A stretch of DNA of 64,000 nucleotides, taken from the NCBI RefSeq assembly GCF_001665575.1, contig NZ_LZSU01000018.1, forward strand, positions 1 to 64,000, written 5' to 3'. Shown one piece after another: positions 9,980 to 18,252 of this stretch. Each line of letters opens with the position of its first letter. Positions within the stretch are counted from its first letter, which is position 1. The notes beneath the pieces are model-generated. The model was not told the DNA's origin and ran no database searches. It was given only the letters and a program-made list of their open reading frames with translations. Both the position numbers and the translations under genes were made by a program. The stretch is from Mycobacterium sp. 852013-51886_SCH5428379 (GTDB lineage: Bacteria; Actinomycetota; Actinomycetes; Mycobacteriales; Mycobacteriaceae).

Positions 9980-10992
9980 TACGCCGCCGCGGCGATACGC
10001 CGCGCGTGCTGCATCGTCGAGATCGCGGCGAGTGTGGACTCCGCGCCCTGGTTGAGGTTGACGCAATCGGCGAGCAGTCCGTCGTATCCCCCGCCGGTCT
10101 CCGAATCCCACATGGGCAGACCGGTGTCGTTGTCGCCGTCGAACCATGCGGCCGCGGCACGGACCCCGTCGGTCCACAGCGGCCTCGGGTCGACGGCGGC
10201 GGCGCGGGCACAGGCGTCGGCCAGGCTGGAGACCTCGATGGGCTGCTGGTCGAAGCCGGGTCGCGGGTCCGACGGTCCTCGGCCCCCCACCGGAGTGGGC
10301 GACAGGTGCCCGTCACGGGTCTCGTGGTCGAGCAGCCACTCGAGTAGATCGAGGCCGCGCCGGCACAGCGGCCCGGCCTCCATCGCCGTCCCCGCCGCGA
10401 TCATCGCCTCGGGCAGAACGGCGTTGGCGTACGCCAGCCGGGCCTCAGGCCAGGGCCAGTCGGTGTCACCGCTGGGCGCGCCGAGCCCGTCGGCGTACTC
10501 GGCGATGAGTTGGTGGGCCACGGAATGGCCCGGGTCGGTCGCGAGCAGTTCCGCCGCGCCCAACACCGCGAAGGCCATGGCCCGCGGCGAGGCGGCCCGA
10601 ACCTGCGCGGCACGCTCGAACTGGATGACGGCCATCTGCCGGACCGGGGAGACCGGACTGTGCGCCGCCGCGGTGCCGAGCCCCCAGACGCAGCGTCCCC
10701 AGCTGTCTTCGAGCGCGGGCTCGTCGAGCCAATTACCGTTGGCGTCCATACGGTTCCGGCAGGCGCCGGTCAGTGCCTGCGCCTGGTTGAGGAACCGGAG
10801 CGCCAGGCCTGCCAGCCCCTTGAGCGTCGGGTCGGAACCGGGTTCGCGGGTGGCGACGACAAGGACGCGCGCCATGTCGTCGGTGCAGTATCCGTGCTCC
10901 GGCCGAGGTTCGGTGAAGCACGCGTGTTCGAAGGTTCCCCGGTGGTCGGTCATGGCCAGCAGATGCCCGAACAGCGGCGGACCGGCCCTCAT
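9979..10992 (-). CDS. Glycosidase-like (alpha/alpha-barrel) protein of the GT4-GH130 cassette
   Basis: 337 residues from the ATG that overlaps the glycosyltransferase stop (ATGA). The sequence looks all-helical with repeated Trp/Asp-rich segments (FEHACFTEPRPEHGYCTDD, WGRCVWGLG, WPWPEARLAYANAVLPEA, MWDSETGGGYDG) typical of (alpha/alpha)6 barrel sugar-processing domains. I cannot name the exact CAZy family. Its invariable linkage to GT4 and GH130 genes here (1- and 4-bp overlaps) says that the three act on the same glycan. No signal peptide. Confidence 0.75.
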   Translation of the reverse strand: MRAGPPLFGHLLAMTDHRGTFEHACFTEPRPEHGYCTDDMARVLVVATREPGSDPTLKGLAGLALRFLNQAQALTGACRNRMDANGNWLDEPALEDSWGRCVWGLGTAAAHSPVSPVRQMAVIQFERAAQVRAASPRAMAFAVLGAAELLATDPGHSVAHQLIAEYADGLGAPSGDTDWPWPEARLAYANAVLPEAMIAAGTAMEAGPLCRRGLDLLEWLLDHETRDGHLSPTPVGGRGPSDPRPGFDQQPIEVSSLADACARAAAVDPRPLWTDGVRAAAAWFDGDNDTGLPMWDSETGGGYDGLLADCVNLNQGAESTLAAISTMQHARRIAAAA

Positions 10993-12281
10993 ACGAGGGC
11001 CGGTCGCGCCGAGATGACGCGCTTGGCCAGCCGGAGGTAGTCCTCGGCCACCACGGGCCATGCCATCGTCGGGGCGAGCTGCCGGGCTGCGCCGGCCATG
11101 TCACCGGCCAACCGCGGCTGGGTGAGCACGCGGCGCAACGCCGAAGCCATCGCCGCGGGGTCGTCGTGGTCCACCACGATCCCCGCACCGGTGCTGAGGA
11201 GTTCGACGGCGTGCGGGAATGCGGTGGCGACGATCGGACGACCGCCGGCGACCGCGTCGACCAGCACACCGGATGTCGCCTGATCGGTCGAGTCGTACGG
11301 CAGCGCGATCACCGCAGCAGAGCGGATCAGTGCCGTACGGGACGCCGTGCTCCGATAGCCGTCCTCGAGATCGACCGAATCCGCGACGCCGTTGCGGCGC
11401 GCGCGGTCGAGGAGCGCTTCGCGGTAGGACTCCCCCTCGGCGGCAAGCACCTTCGGATGGGTGCGCCCGGCGACCACGTACTTCGGCCGGCCGGGGATGT
11501 CGACCAGTGCGGGCATCGCGTCGATCACCCGCTCGATGCCCTTCCCCGGTCCGATCAGACCCCAGGTCAGCACAATCGGCCGGCCGGATCGCTTCGGTGA
11601 CTCACCGCAGGGCATGGTCGCGCCGTGCGGGATCACACTGATCTTGGCGTCGTCGACGTGAAAGCTCGACCGCAGCACCCGGTGCGCGGATTCGGACATC
11701 ACGACGATCTGATCGGACTTCGCGGCAACCTCTTCCATCACCGCGCGCTGCCGCGCGGTCGGGTTCTTGAGGACCGTGTGGGCGACCACGACGGAAGGCA
11801 CCCGTAGACCGCCCATGATGTCGAGGACTTCGTCTCCGTCCCGTCCGCCGTAGATGCCGTACTCGTGCTGGATGATCGCCACGTCGTGCCGATTGAGCAT
11901 CTCCGCGCATGCCGCCAGGGAAGGCGCGGATCCGCTGACGACCTCTCCGACGATCCCGTCGCCTGTCGAGGCGACGTCGTCGGCGACCCGGACGATGCCC
12001 ACATCGGTACCCAGACCGCGCAGGCCGCCGGCCAGCGCGGCACTGAAGGACGCGATGCCGCAAAATGTCGGCGCGTACGTGCTGAGCACGCCCACCGTGG
12101 GATTAGGCAAATAACGTTGTCCGACAGCGGAATCAACGGAATGATAAACGGAAAGAGTGTTCAAGGGGGTGGTCCCGACTGAAGGGGTTGTCACCGGCGT
12201 ATCCAGTGTGAGCGGTTGCTCGGCGAGGTCAGCGGTTGACGGCTGACCTACTCCGGACTGGCTGGGTTCCAACCTCTTCAA
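10989..12281 (-). CDS. GT4-family glycosyltransferase
   Basis: 430 residues from a TTG; the start is uncertain because the first 60 residues are low-complexity and the family core begins at TVGVLSTYAPTFCGIASF. The GT-B features are visible: an N-terminal Rossmann half (IIQHEYGIYGG), the linker TWGLIGPGKGIERVIDA, and the C-terminal donor site region with LPYDSTDQATSGVLVDAVA. Probably transfers mannose or another nucleotide-sugar donor. First gene of the GT4 / glycosidase-like / GH130 cassette. Confidence 0.85.
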   Translation of the reverse strand: MKRLEPSQSGVGQPSTADLAEQPLTLDTPVTTPSVGTTPLNTLSVYHSVDSAVGQRYLPNPTVGVLSTYAPTFCGIASFSAALAGGLRGLGTDVGIVRVADDVASTGDGIVGEVVSGSAPSLAACAEMLNRHDVAIIQHEYGIYGGRDGDEVLDIMGGLRVPSVVVAHTVLKNPTARQRAVMEEVAAKSDQIVVMSESAHRVLRSSFHVDDAKISVIPHGATMPCGESPKRSGRPIVLTWGLIGPGKGIERVIDAMPALVDIPGRPKYVVAGRTHPKVLAAEGESYREALLDRARRNGVADSVDLEDGYRSTASRTALIRSAAVIALPYDSTDQATSGVLVDAVAGGRPIVATAFPHAVELLSTGAGIVVDHDDPAAMASALRRVLTQPRLAGDMAGAARQLAPTMAWPVVAEDYLRLAKRVISARPALV

Positions 12282-12342
12282 GGCTACACCCGTGGGCGGG
12301 TCATGGACCCGCCTACGGATGAGCGGTCACAGCGTCGAGCGC

Positions 12343-12501
12343 TTACCGGATCTTTTCGGGAATCGAGTTCAGTACACGCAGCACGTGCACGGCCAGCAGG
12401 CTTGCGGCCTCGGCGTCCAGCTCTGAATTGGCCGTGATCGAGTCCCGCACCAGGTCGATCCGGATGTCGTAGGGCGATCGGATCGCCGTCGGGGATGCCA
12501 T
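12343..12501 (-). CDS. Small mycobacterial protein (DUF6307-like)
   Basis: 52 residues, chosen from the ATG at MASPTAIRSPYD, which has a strong ribosome-binding site (AAGGAAG, 7 nt upstream). The pattern SPYDIRIDLVRDSI ... LAVHVLRVLNSIPEKIR matches a small actinobacterial family that I recall as DUF6307. Predicted helical and cytoplasmic, function unknown. A longer in-frame start exists upstream but lacks a ribosome-binding site. Confidence 0.75.
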   Translation of the reverse strand: MASPTAIRSPYDIRIDLVRDSITANSELDAEAASLLAVHVLRVLNSIPEKIR

Positions 12502-12590
12502 GGAATCTTCCTTTTCAGTCGGGCCTGTTCGCCCGTTACCGAGCAGCCCGACGGCCACAGTCTACCCCGCTTTTCGCAGTGGCGAATTTA

Positions 12591-12619
12591 TTGACACACA
12601 ACAAAAATGGGCGTGTACT
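12591..12619 (+). promoter_or_regulatory. Candidate SigA-type promoter of the small membrane-protein pair
   Basis: TTGACA at 12591-12596, a 17-bp spacer and TGTACT at 12614-12619 (5/6 match to a -10 box). It sits 30 bp upstream of the ATG at 12649 and therefore argues against the alternative upstream start at 12607. Confidence 0.5.
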
Positions 12620-12648
12620 GGAGGTTCACCACCATCAGAGGCGTCAGA

Positions 12649-12852
12649 ATGCTTTCCAGAGTTGCAGCGGTCATCGCCGGGATCGTCGCGGCGGGCACCC
12701 GCGGCACAGACAATCGACGCCTCGACATCCGGCGGGCCTCGCTACGCCGCCGGCACCGGGAAGAGTTCGACGACCTCTCCCGCGACTCTCGCCTCCAGCA
12801 TCAGGTCCGCGTAGACGACACCGCCGACATCACGACAGGTGGCGACCGATGA
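12649..12852 (+). CDS. Small membrane-anchored protein
   Basis: 67 residues. A short N-terminal hydrophobic helix (MLSRVAAVIAGIVAAG) is followed by a highly charged tail rich in Arg and Asp. The ATG is chosen because AGAGG lies 7 nt upstream and a TTGACA promoter lies between this ATG and the longer alternative. Its stop overlaps the next start (ATGA), so the two are coupled. No family recognised. Confidence 0.55.
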   Translation: MLSRVAAVIAGIVAAGTRGTDNRRLDIRRASLRRRHREEFDDLSRDSRLQHQVRVDDTADITTGGDR

Positions 12853-13115
12853 CCACCAACACCGTGGTGTTGATCGCCGTCGTCGCCGCAGTCGCTCTGA
12901 TCGCCGCCGCACTGTCGTTGGCGGTGACCTACCGGTTCCGCGCGGACCGTCGTCAGTTGGCCGGCGGCAGCATCCTCGACCAGGCCGTGCAGGACACCCA
13001 GGAGGACGCGATGCAGGCTGCGCGCGTCGAGGTGGGGATCGAGGCGTTCCGCACCCGCCGGAGAAGCGAAAAGCACTTCGGTGACGCAGATTTCGACGCC
13101 ACCGAGCGCCACTGA
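12849..13115 (+). CDS. Small single-pass membrane protein
   Basis: 88 residues: one N-terminal transmembrane helix (VVLIAVVAAVALIAAALSLA) followed by a charged cytoplasmic-type tail (DQAVQDTQEDAMQAARVEVG). It starts within the stop codon of the preceding small membrane protein and ends 10 bp before the convergent WS/DGAT-like gene. The two small proteins likely form a pair; function unknown. Confidence 0.65.
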   Translation: MTTNTVVLIAVVAAVALIAAALSLAVTYRFRADRRQLAGGSILDQAVQDTQEDAMQAARVEVGIEAFRTRRRSEKHFGDADFDATERH

Positions 13116-13125
13116 GCCGCCGTCG

Positions 13126-14529
13126 TCAGGTCCGCAGGAATGACCTGCTGCTGTGGGCGGCCATCTCCGTGACCACCGATTGGCCCTCACCGCGCGGTGA
13201 CGTACCCGCCGCCTCGACGAGTATGCGCACCGCATCGGCGATGCCGCGGGCGATCTCGTCGATGTCGGGAGAGTCGTCCGGGCATGCGCTCACGCAGAGG
13301 TCCATCGCCTCGGCCCGCGGTGTCACCGAGATGTTGACGCCGCACCCCGCGGTCAGCGGTGCGACGGTGTACATGCCGACGACGGCACTGTCGGCGCAAA
13401 ACATGCTCGCCGGCCACTCGGGGAAGAACGACATGTTGGCGTGGCAGTTCGGCGTGCTCCACCGCGCGAGTCCGAGCCGGGTGTAGATCACGGCGGCCAT
13501 CCGCGCCAGCCGTGGGGGCACGAGCGCCACGGCGGCGGCCAGATCCACTGCAGGAGAAACCGTTTGATCATCGTCGGCGGGCGCCATCGCAAGCCGCTCG
13601 GTCATGGTGTGCATCGTGGTCAGAACGCGCACCGGGTCATCGCGACGCACCGACAGACGCACAAGCCCGGCCGGCACGGCGATCGCGAGCGGCTCAGCGC
13701 CGCCCCCGCCGTGTCGCTGTGTCCACGCCTGCAGGGACAGCGCACATGCGGCGGACAGCACGTTCGCTTCATCACCGCCGAAGGCCAGACTCACCGCGCG
13801 CAGGTCAGCGGTGGGAATCGACACGAATGCCGTCGACCGTCGTTGCGTCCGAGGCGCTTTCGGCGCCGCGCGGCTACCGTCCTCGGTCTGCTCACGGCCT
13901 GAAATCCGGTCCCGGAGTGTGCGGATGAGGACGTCGGTCGCCATGAACACGCCGGCGACCTGGTTCTCGACCAGCTCGGCCAGCGTGTCGGCCGCCAGCC
14001 CGCCCGGCGACGGCGGTGGTTCGGTGGCCTCCTCCCGCGCCCCCGCGCGCCGGGTGCGCGGGTCGCCGGTGAGGACGCGCTTCCACATGGCCGTTATTCC
14101 AGCGCCACCATCAGCCAGAACGGGCGACAATGCCACCGCAAGGGCCCAGCGGCCGCCCGCGAGGCCGTCGATCGTCCAGGCGCACCACAGTGATCCCGCG
14201 CTCATTTTCGCGTTCGTCAAGTCGGTCAGTAGCGCGGTGAGCTCCCGCTCCCCGCCCGACGCCGGAACAGTCACCTGGCGCATCCGGCCGGCGGGGTCGA
14301 AGTCGATGATGTCTGCCCACACGGGTTGCCCGGCTCCGAAGGGTTTGCCGGCCAATCGGCTGCGGAAGCGGGCCGCGCGCGTCAGCGCGGAGGCGGCCCA
14401 GCTCCCGAGCCGCTCATGGTTCAGCTGAGCCGATGCCTCGAGGATCACCAGGGACACCGAGTGGGCCGGAGTGTTCGCCGTCTGCGTGTGCAGCGCAAGC
14501 GCGAGTGGCGCGGACAGTCGCGTAGGCAT
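13126..14529 (-). CDS. WS/DGAT-like acyltransferase homologue lacking the HHxxxDG catalytic motif
   Basis: 467 residues, normal size for mycobacterial wax-ester synthase/diacylglycerol acyltransferases. The N-terminal domain keeps the flanking GLAGGRWAL and a DG pair, but where the family has HHxxxDG the sequence is SPVLADG (residues 135-141); the catalytic second His is Pro136. The C-terminal domain is present (CHANMSFFPEWPASMFCADS, MYTVAPLTAGCGVNISV). It may be a non-catalytic member or a scaffold rather than a triacylglycerol synthase. It follows the DUF5994 gene by 14 bp on the same strand. Confidence 0.78.
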   Translation of the reverse strand: MPTRLSAPLALALHTQTANTPAHSVSLVILEASAQLNHERLGSWAASALTRAARFRSRLAGKPFGAGQPVWADIIDFDPAGRMRQVTVPASGGERELTALLTDLTNAKMSAGSLWCAWTIDGLAGGRWALAVALSPVLADGGAGITAMWKRVLTGDPRTRRAGAREEATEPPPSPGGLAADTLAELVENQVAGVFMATDVLIRTLRDRISGREQTEDGSRAAPKAPRTQRRSTAFVSIPTADLRAVSLAFGGDEANVLSAACALSLQAWTQRHGGGGAEPLAIAVPAGLVRLSVRRDDPVRVLTTMHTMTERLAMAPADDDQTVSPAVDLAAAVALVPPRLARMAAVIYTRLGLARWSTPNCHANMSFFPEWPASMFCADSAVVGMYTVAPLTAGCGVNISVTPRAEAMDLCVSACPDDSPDIDEIARGIADAVRILVEAAGTSPRGEGQSVVTEMAAHSSRSFLRT

Positions 14530-14543
14530 GTACGACGCTGCTC

Positions 14544-15014
14544 CTAGCGGTTCGCGGTGGCCCCACCGGCTGCGGTGGCCAGCAGCGACTCCACATTCGA
14601 GGCGTCGTCGGTGGCCGCTGCGGCCATCGCCACCATATGCGCCTGCTCCGCGTCGGTCTGCGGTGCGATCACCAGTAGAACGATGGATTGACCTCGGCCG
14701 TCGGAGATGCCAATAGTGTTCGCCGGTTGCCGCCGATAGCCGTCCAACTTGACCGTGTGTCCGTTGACGAGGATCTTGCGCGGCGTGTCAGACCAATCCC
14801 CGAGCCGGTAGCTGACCCGCTCCACGGAACCGAGCCGCACGGACAGTACCGCCAGCAGATCGGACAGCTCACGGGCCAGGTCAGCGCTGTGCGGCCACCA
14901 TGCGCCGTCGACATATCCGGTAACCGGCGCCTTGCGCTTCAGCCACAACCGAGGTGTCTCTTCCGGCCCGTCGTAGCGGGCGCGAGAAGTGTCTGACTGT
15001 TCGAGTACTGCCAT
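14544..15014 (-). CDS. DUF5994-family protein, copy 1
   Basis: 156 residues from the ATG at MAVLEQSDTSRARY. The family core LWLKRKAPVTGYVDGAWWP and SVERVSYRLGDWSDTPRK is clear; I recall it as DUF5994, function unknown, soluble. It probably shares a transcript with the WS/DGAT-like gene 14 bp downstream. A second copy is divergently encoded at 15310. The longer upstream frame has no supporting ribosome-binding site. Confidence 0.75.
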   Translation of the reverse strand: MAVLEQSDTSRARYDGPEETPRLWLKRKAPVTGYVDGAWWPHSADLARELSDLLAVLSVRLGSVERVSYRLGDWSDTPRKILVNGHTVKLDGYRRQPANTIGISDGRGQSIVLLVIAPQTDAEQAHMVAMAAAATDDASNVESLLATAAGGATANR

Positions 15015-15250
15015 GGGGGAAATCCCGTCCGAGCTGCGAAAGCCCAGTGATGCGAATCGACGACGACACAGTCTCAAACGGATGTGCACGAGGTACCGCC
15101 GATGGGTACAGTCTACGCCCCCGCGGGCATCCATCCACGCCATTGCGCCACATCAGGGTGTAGCGTCGAGGTAGTGCGCCGCCATCCGGCTCGCCTTTCG
15201 ACGCCCGCAGCCGTCGCGCGCCGCAACCAATCGAAGCGAGGGTGATTCAC

Positions 15251-15313
15251 GTGGATGTGTTCTCGAAACCAGTTGCGAGGCAACGATTTATCGTCAAGGC
15301 CGCGCGAGTATGA
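15251..15313 (+). CDS. Possible leader peptide (uORF) overlapping the DUF5994 start
   Basis: 20 codons from GTG, preceded by GAGGG at 8 nt, ending in a TGA that overlaps the ATG of the next gene (ATGA at 15310-15313). The peptide is basic (MDVFSKPVARQRFIVKAARV). A GTG three codons earlier is also possible. The overlap suggests translational coupling or attenuation of the downstream gene; evidence is only geometric. Confidence 0.3.
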   Translation: MDVFSKPVARQRFIVKAARV

Positions 15314-15819
15314 GCGCCTTCGACCGCCAGGTGTCCGACCACCCCATCCGGCTCACCCTCGCCGACCCGTTGACCGGTGGCCTCGACGGCGCGTGGTGGC
15401 CGTACAGCCCCGCCATGGCCCGCGAGCTGCCCTATCTGGTCGACGCACTCGCGGACCGGCTGGGTGAGGTCGTCGATATCAACATCAACTGGTCCTCGCT
15501 CGAGGGCGCCCCCAACCTCAACTCGCTGCCCGCCCGCGGCATTCTGCCCGGCCAGAAGGCCCGGCAGAAGCGCGTCATCGCCGTAACCGGCAAGAAGGCC
15601 AGCGCGAATCTGCTGGTCGTGCCGTCGGGCACCAGTCGTGCCCTCGCCGTGATGATCCTGCGTCAGGCCGCCGATCTGCCCATCCAGTATCGCCACCAGG
15701 ACAGCACCGCCTGCCGCGCCGCAGCGGAGATCGTGCACACCGCCCGCACCGAATGCGCACAACGCGCGGCCGCCAAGAGTGGCGCCGCGCCGCACGTGCC
15801 CGCGGTCCTGCTGGACTGA
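15310..15819 (+). CDS. DUF5994-family protein, copy 2
   Basis: 169 residues. The family signature RLTLADPLTGGLDGAWWPYS and DRLGEVVDININW aligns with copy 1, but the central part differs, so the pair is old. It has a longer C-terminal Ala-rich tail. Divergent from copy 1 across 295 bp that otherwise hold only the small leader frame. Convergent and adjacent (0 bp) to the following small gene. Function unknown. Confidence 0.75.
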   Translation: MSAFDRQVSDHPIRLTLADPLTGGLDGAWWPYSPAMARELPYLVDALADRLGEVVDININWSSLEGAPNLNSLPARGILPGQKARQKRVIAVTGKKASANLLVVPSGTSRALAVMILRQAADLPIQYRHQDSTACRAAAEIVHTARTECAQRAAAKSGAAPHVPAVLLD

Positions 15820-16017
15820 TCAGCGCCGGAAGAACCCGCGCCTGCCGCTCTTGGCCTGGTCCCCTGCCACGTCGGACCACTCCTCTGCCGCATAGGTCAA
15901 TGTCGTTGCGCCGGTGCGTTTCACGTCCAGGGAACCGTCGTCGCGTTTGACGTAGGTGTCGCCGAAGCGCATGTAGGCGACGGTGTCGCCTCCGGCGAGT
16001 GTGACGGTGACCGTCAT
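15820..16017 (-). CDS. Small conserved actinobacterial protein of unknown function
   Basis: 65 residues from the ATG preceded by GAGAGG at 7 nt. It reads MTVTVTLAGGDTVAYMRF, then FGDTYVKRDDGSLDV and a basic C-terminus (SGRRGFFRR). It looks like a small beta-rich protein; no domain name recognised. Confidence 0.65.
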   Translation of the reverse strand: MTVTVTLAGGDTVAYMRFGDTYVKRDDGSLDVKRTGATTLTYAAEEWSDVAGDQAKSGRRGFFRR

Positions 16018-16247
16018 GGTCGAACCTCTCGGTTGTGCGGCGATGTTGTGCGGTGAAACTGCCTCATGCACAGAAGATTCGAGTCGGCCGACCATGAGCA
16101 GAAGTCCCGATGACCGAGACCCCCTCGACGTTACGCCTCTGCGGCGCAATGCGGTTCCCCGCTTCGAAAGCGTAAGAACTCAACCACGACCGGGTAGGGT
16201 CGAAGCCATCGGGACCACCCAGGCCCCTTTTACCGAAGGGTCCGACG

Positions 16248-16382
16248 ATGTCTGACAAGTCCCCGCGACAATCCATGTCCAAGAAGTCCGGAAAGTCCTT
16301 GAAGGAGAAGCGCGCGGCCAAGCACGCCAAGGCCGACAGCGCCTCGCAGGCCGAGGGCGTCCTCAACGCCAAAAAGCGCTGA
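16248..16382 (+). CDS. Very small Lys/Ser-rich basic protein
   Basis: 44 residues with AAGGG 8 nt before the ATG. The sequence is almost only Ser, Lys, Ala and Arg (MSDKSPRQSMSKKSGKSLK ... LNAKKR). Similar tiny basic proteins are common in mycobacteria and may bind nucleic acid, which is inference. About 50 bp upstream of the oxygenase gene on the same strand. Confidence 0.6.
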   Translation: MSDKSPRQSMSKKSGKSLKEKRAAKHAKADSASQAEGVLNAKKR

Positions 16383-16430
16383 CCGCCACGAATCCGCCCG
16401 CGTAGGACGCCGGTGCGCTAAGACAGACCC

Positions 16431-17663
16431 ATGCCGGCCCCCACCGCGTTCCGCTATCCGCCACCCCGCGGCCGCAGGACGCGCCTGCGCAACGCCCTGC
16501 GCACGCTCGGATTCGACCCCTTCCCCAGCGACCACGTCGCCCGGTTGTTCATCGGCGGCCTCAACGAGGGCGATCCCACCGCCGAACGCTTCGTCGCCGA
16601 GACCTACCACGGCGACCTGGGTGCCCGGAAAGCTCGCGATCTGGTGGAGACCGCGCAGCGCGACGGCGTCGACGCGGTGCCCGACGCGCCGGAATCCATG
16701 CGCGCGCTCTTCGAGGAGTTCGAACAGCTCCCGGACTGGGTCGACCCCGACCTCGTCGAACAGGGCGCCGCGGTCTGGCGGCGCTGGGCGTACGCGCTGG
16801 GCGCGCTCGGCAACGCCGGCACCAACGACACCTACACCGAGGGCTGGCTCGCGGTCCCGCTCTCGCTGAGCGGTGGATACGCCGGCGACCGCGCCCTGCA
16901 CCGCTACCTCGAGACCTCCCGATGGTGGGTCGAGGTATGCCGGCCGGGGGCAGTCCTCACACCGAATTCACCGGCGCGCAACATCTCTCTGCATGTGCGG
17001 ATCATGCACGTCTCGGTCCGCGACCGCGTCAAGAACCACCCCGAATGGGACGCCGGACGCTGGGGCCTGCCCATCAGCCAGTCCGCGATGCTGCTCACTC
17101 TCCTCGGCGGCAGCGTCGCGCCCGCCTTCGGCCTGTTCGCCCTCGGCCACCTCACCTCGCCGCACGAGATGCGCGCGGTGCTGCACTTCAACCGCTACTG
17201 CGGTCACCTCGTCGGCGTCCGGTGCGACGGGTACTTCCCCGAGACCATCGCCGACGCCTGGCGCATCCTGCTGATGGCCGACGCCGCCCGCAGCTACGAC
17301 AGCGCGGACAGCGGCGCCGAACTCGTCGAGTCCTTCGTGCCCGCCTTCGCACCCGCGCCGGCCCACCGGGGCGTCCAACGGATCCGGGCGGCCTACCACT
17401 ACCGGGTCCAGGCCGGCTATCTCGGTCTCTACATGCTGCCGTGGAACCGCCGCCGTTACCGCCTGCCCTCGGCGCTGCCCGGCATCGCGTTACTCGTCGC
17501 GCGCGCCCCGTTCATCGCGGGCGTCGAGATCGCCCGCCGCCTCAGCCCCGGCATCGACCGCGCCTGGCAGCACACCAACCACACGAGGTGGGAGCGCTGG
17601 CTCGAATGGCAATCCGCCGGAAAGGCTGCGAAGTTCGAAGCCGCCGCACCGCTGCGCCGCTAG
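16431..17663 (+). CDS. MpaB/latex-clearing-type oxygenase (DUF2236) family protein
   Basis: 410 residues. The family pattern is visible: LSLSGGYAGDRALHRYLETS, SPARNISLHVRIMHVSVR, then GHLTSPHEMRAVLHFNRYCG and a C-terminal basic helical region. DUF2236 members include haem-type oxygenases such as rubber oxygenase and MpaB; here the substrate is unknown. Soluble or peripheral. Its stop is one base before the GTG of the following F420-type gene, so the two are likely cotranscribed. Confidence 0.8.
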   Translation: MPAPTAFRYPPPRGRRTRLRNALRTLGFDPFPSDHVARLFIGGLNEGDPTAERFVAETYHGDLGARKARDLVETAQRDGVDAVPDAPESMRALFEEFEQLPDWVDPDLVEQGAAVWRRWAYALGALGNAGTNDTYTEGWLAVPLSLSGGYAGDRALHRYLETSRWWVEVCRPGAVLTPNSPARNISLHVRIMHVSVRDRVKNHPEWDAGRWGLPISQSAMLLTLLGGSVAPAFGLFALGHLTSPHEMRAVLHFNRYCGHLVGVRCDGYFPETIADAWRILLMADAARSYDSADSGAELVESFVPAFAPAPAHRGVQRIRAAYHYRVQAGYLGLYMLPWNRRRYRLPSALPGIALLVARAPFIAGVEIARRLSPGIDRAWQHTNHTRWERWLEWQSAGKAAKFEAAAPLRR

Positions 17664-17664
17664 C

Positions 17665-18141
17665 GTGAAAGCCATGCCCAGCATCGAAGCCGGCGAGCCG
17701 CCGGAACTCCTGTTCAAGATCGTCAATCCTGCGCTGCGTACCGCGCTGAAGACGCCGCTCGGCGCAGCCCTCAAACAGTTCATGGTCTTGGAGTTCACCG
17801 GCCGCAAATCCGGCCGGAAGTTCTCGATCCCGGTCAGCGCGCACCACCTCGACGGCGACCTCTACGCCATCCTCGAGGCCCAGTGGAAGTACAACTTCCG
17901 CGACGGCGCGGACGCCCAGGTCACGACCGGTGGCAGGACCACCCGGATGCGCGGCGAGCTCATCACCGACACCGCGGCCGTCGCCGACATCGCCCACCGC
18001 ATCGCCCAGGACTACGGCCCCAAGAAGGCGCAGCTGATGATGGGGATGAAATTCGAGGGCGACACCGTACCGTCGCTGTCGGAGTTCACCGAAGCGGCCA
18101 CCCGCCTCAAGGTCGCGGCCATCCGCTTCACCCCGGCCTGA
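17665..18141 (+). CDS. Deazaflavin (F420)-dependent nitroreductase-family protein (DUF385)
   Basis: 158 residues from GTG (ATG at 17674 is an alternative). The split-barrel core FTGRKSGRKFSIPVSAHH and DLYAILEAQWKYNFRDGADA match the Ddn-like family that uses F420H2 to reduce quinones or nitro compounds. It follows the oxygenase gene without a gap. Binding of F420 rather than FMN is inferred from the mycobacterial family. Confidence 0.75.
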   Translation: MKAMPSIEAGEPPELLFKIVNPALRTALKTPLGAALKQFMVLEFTGRKSGRKFSIPVSAHHLDGDLYAILEAQWKYNFRDGADAQVTTGGRTTRMRGELITDTAAVADIAHRIAQDYGPKKAQLMMGMKFEGDTVPSLSEFTEAATRLKVAAIRFTPA

Positions 18142-18252
18142 CCCGTGTGTCGGTGGAGGTCATCCCCCAACGGCACCTGACGAGGGCGTAGTCTCGGGCC
18201 CGAGCCGGCCTTGCCGGCACGTGACCCGACCCCGAGACGTTCAGGACGGACA

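Noticed and set aside
12607..12648. Longer N-terminus for the small membrane protein at 12649
   Set aside because: The TTGACA/TGTACT promoter covers this stretch, so it would lie upstream of or at the transcription start.
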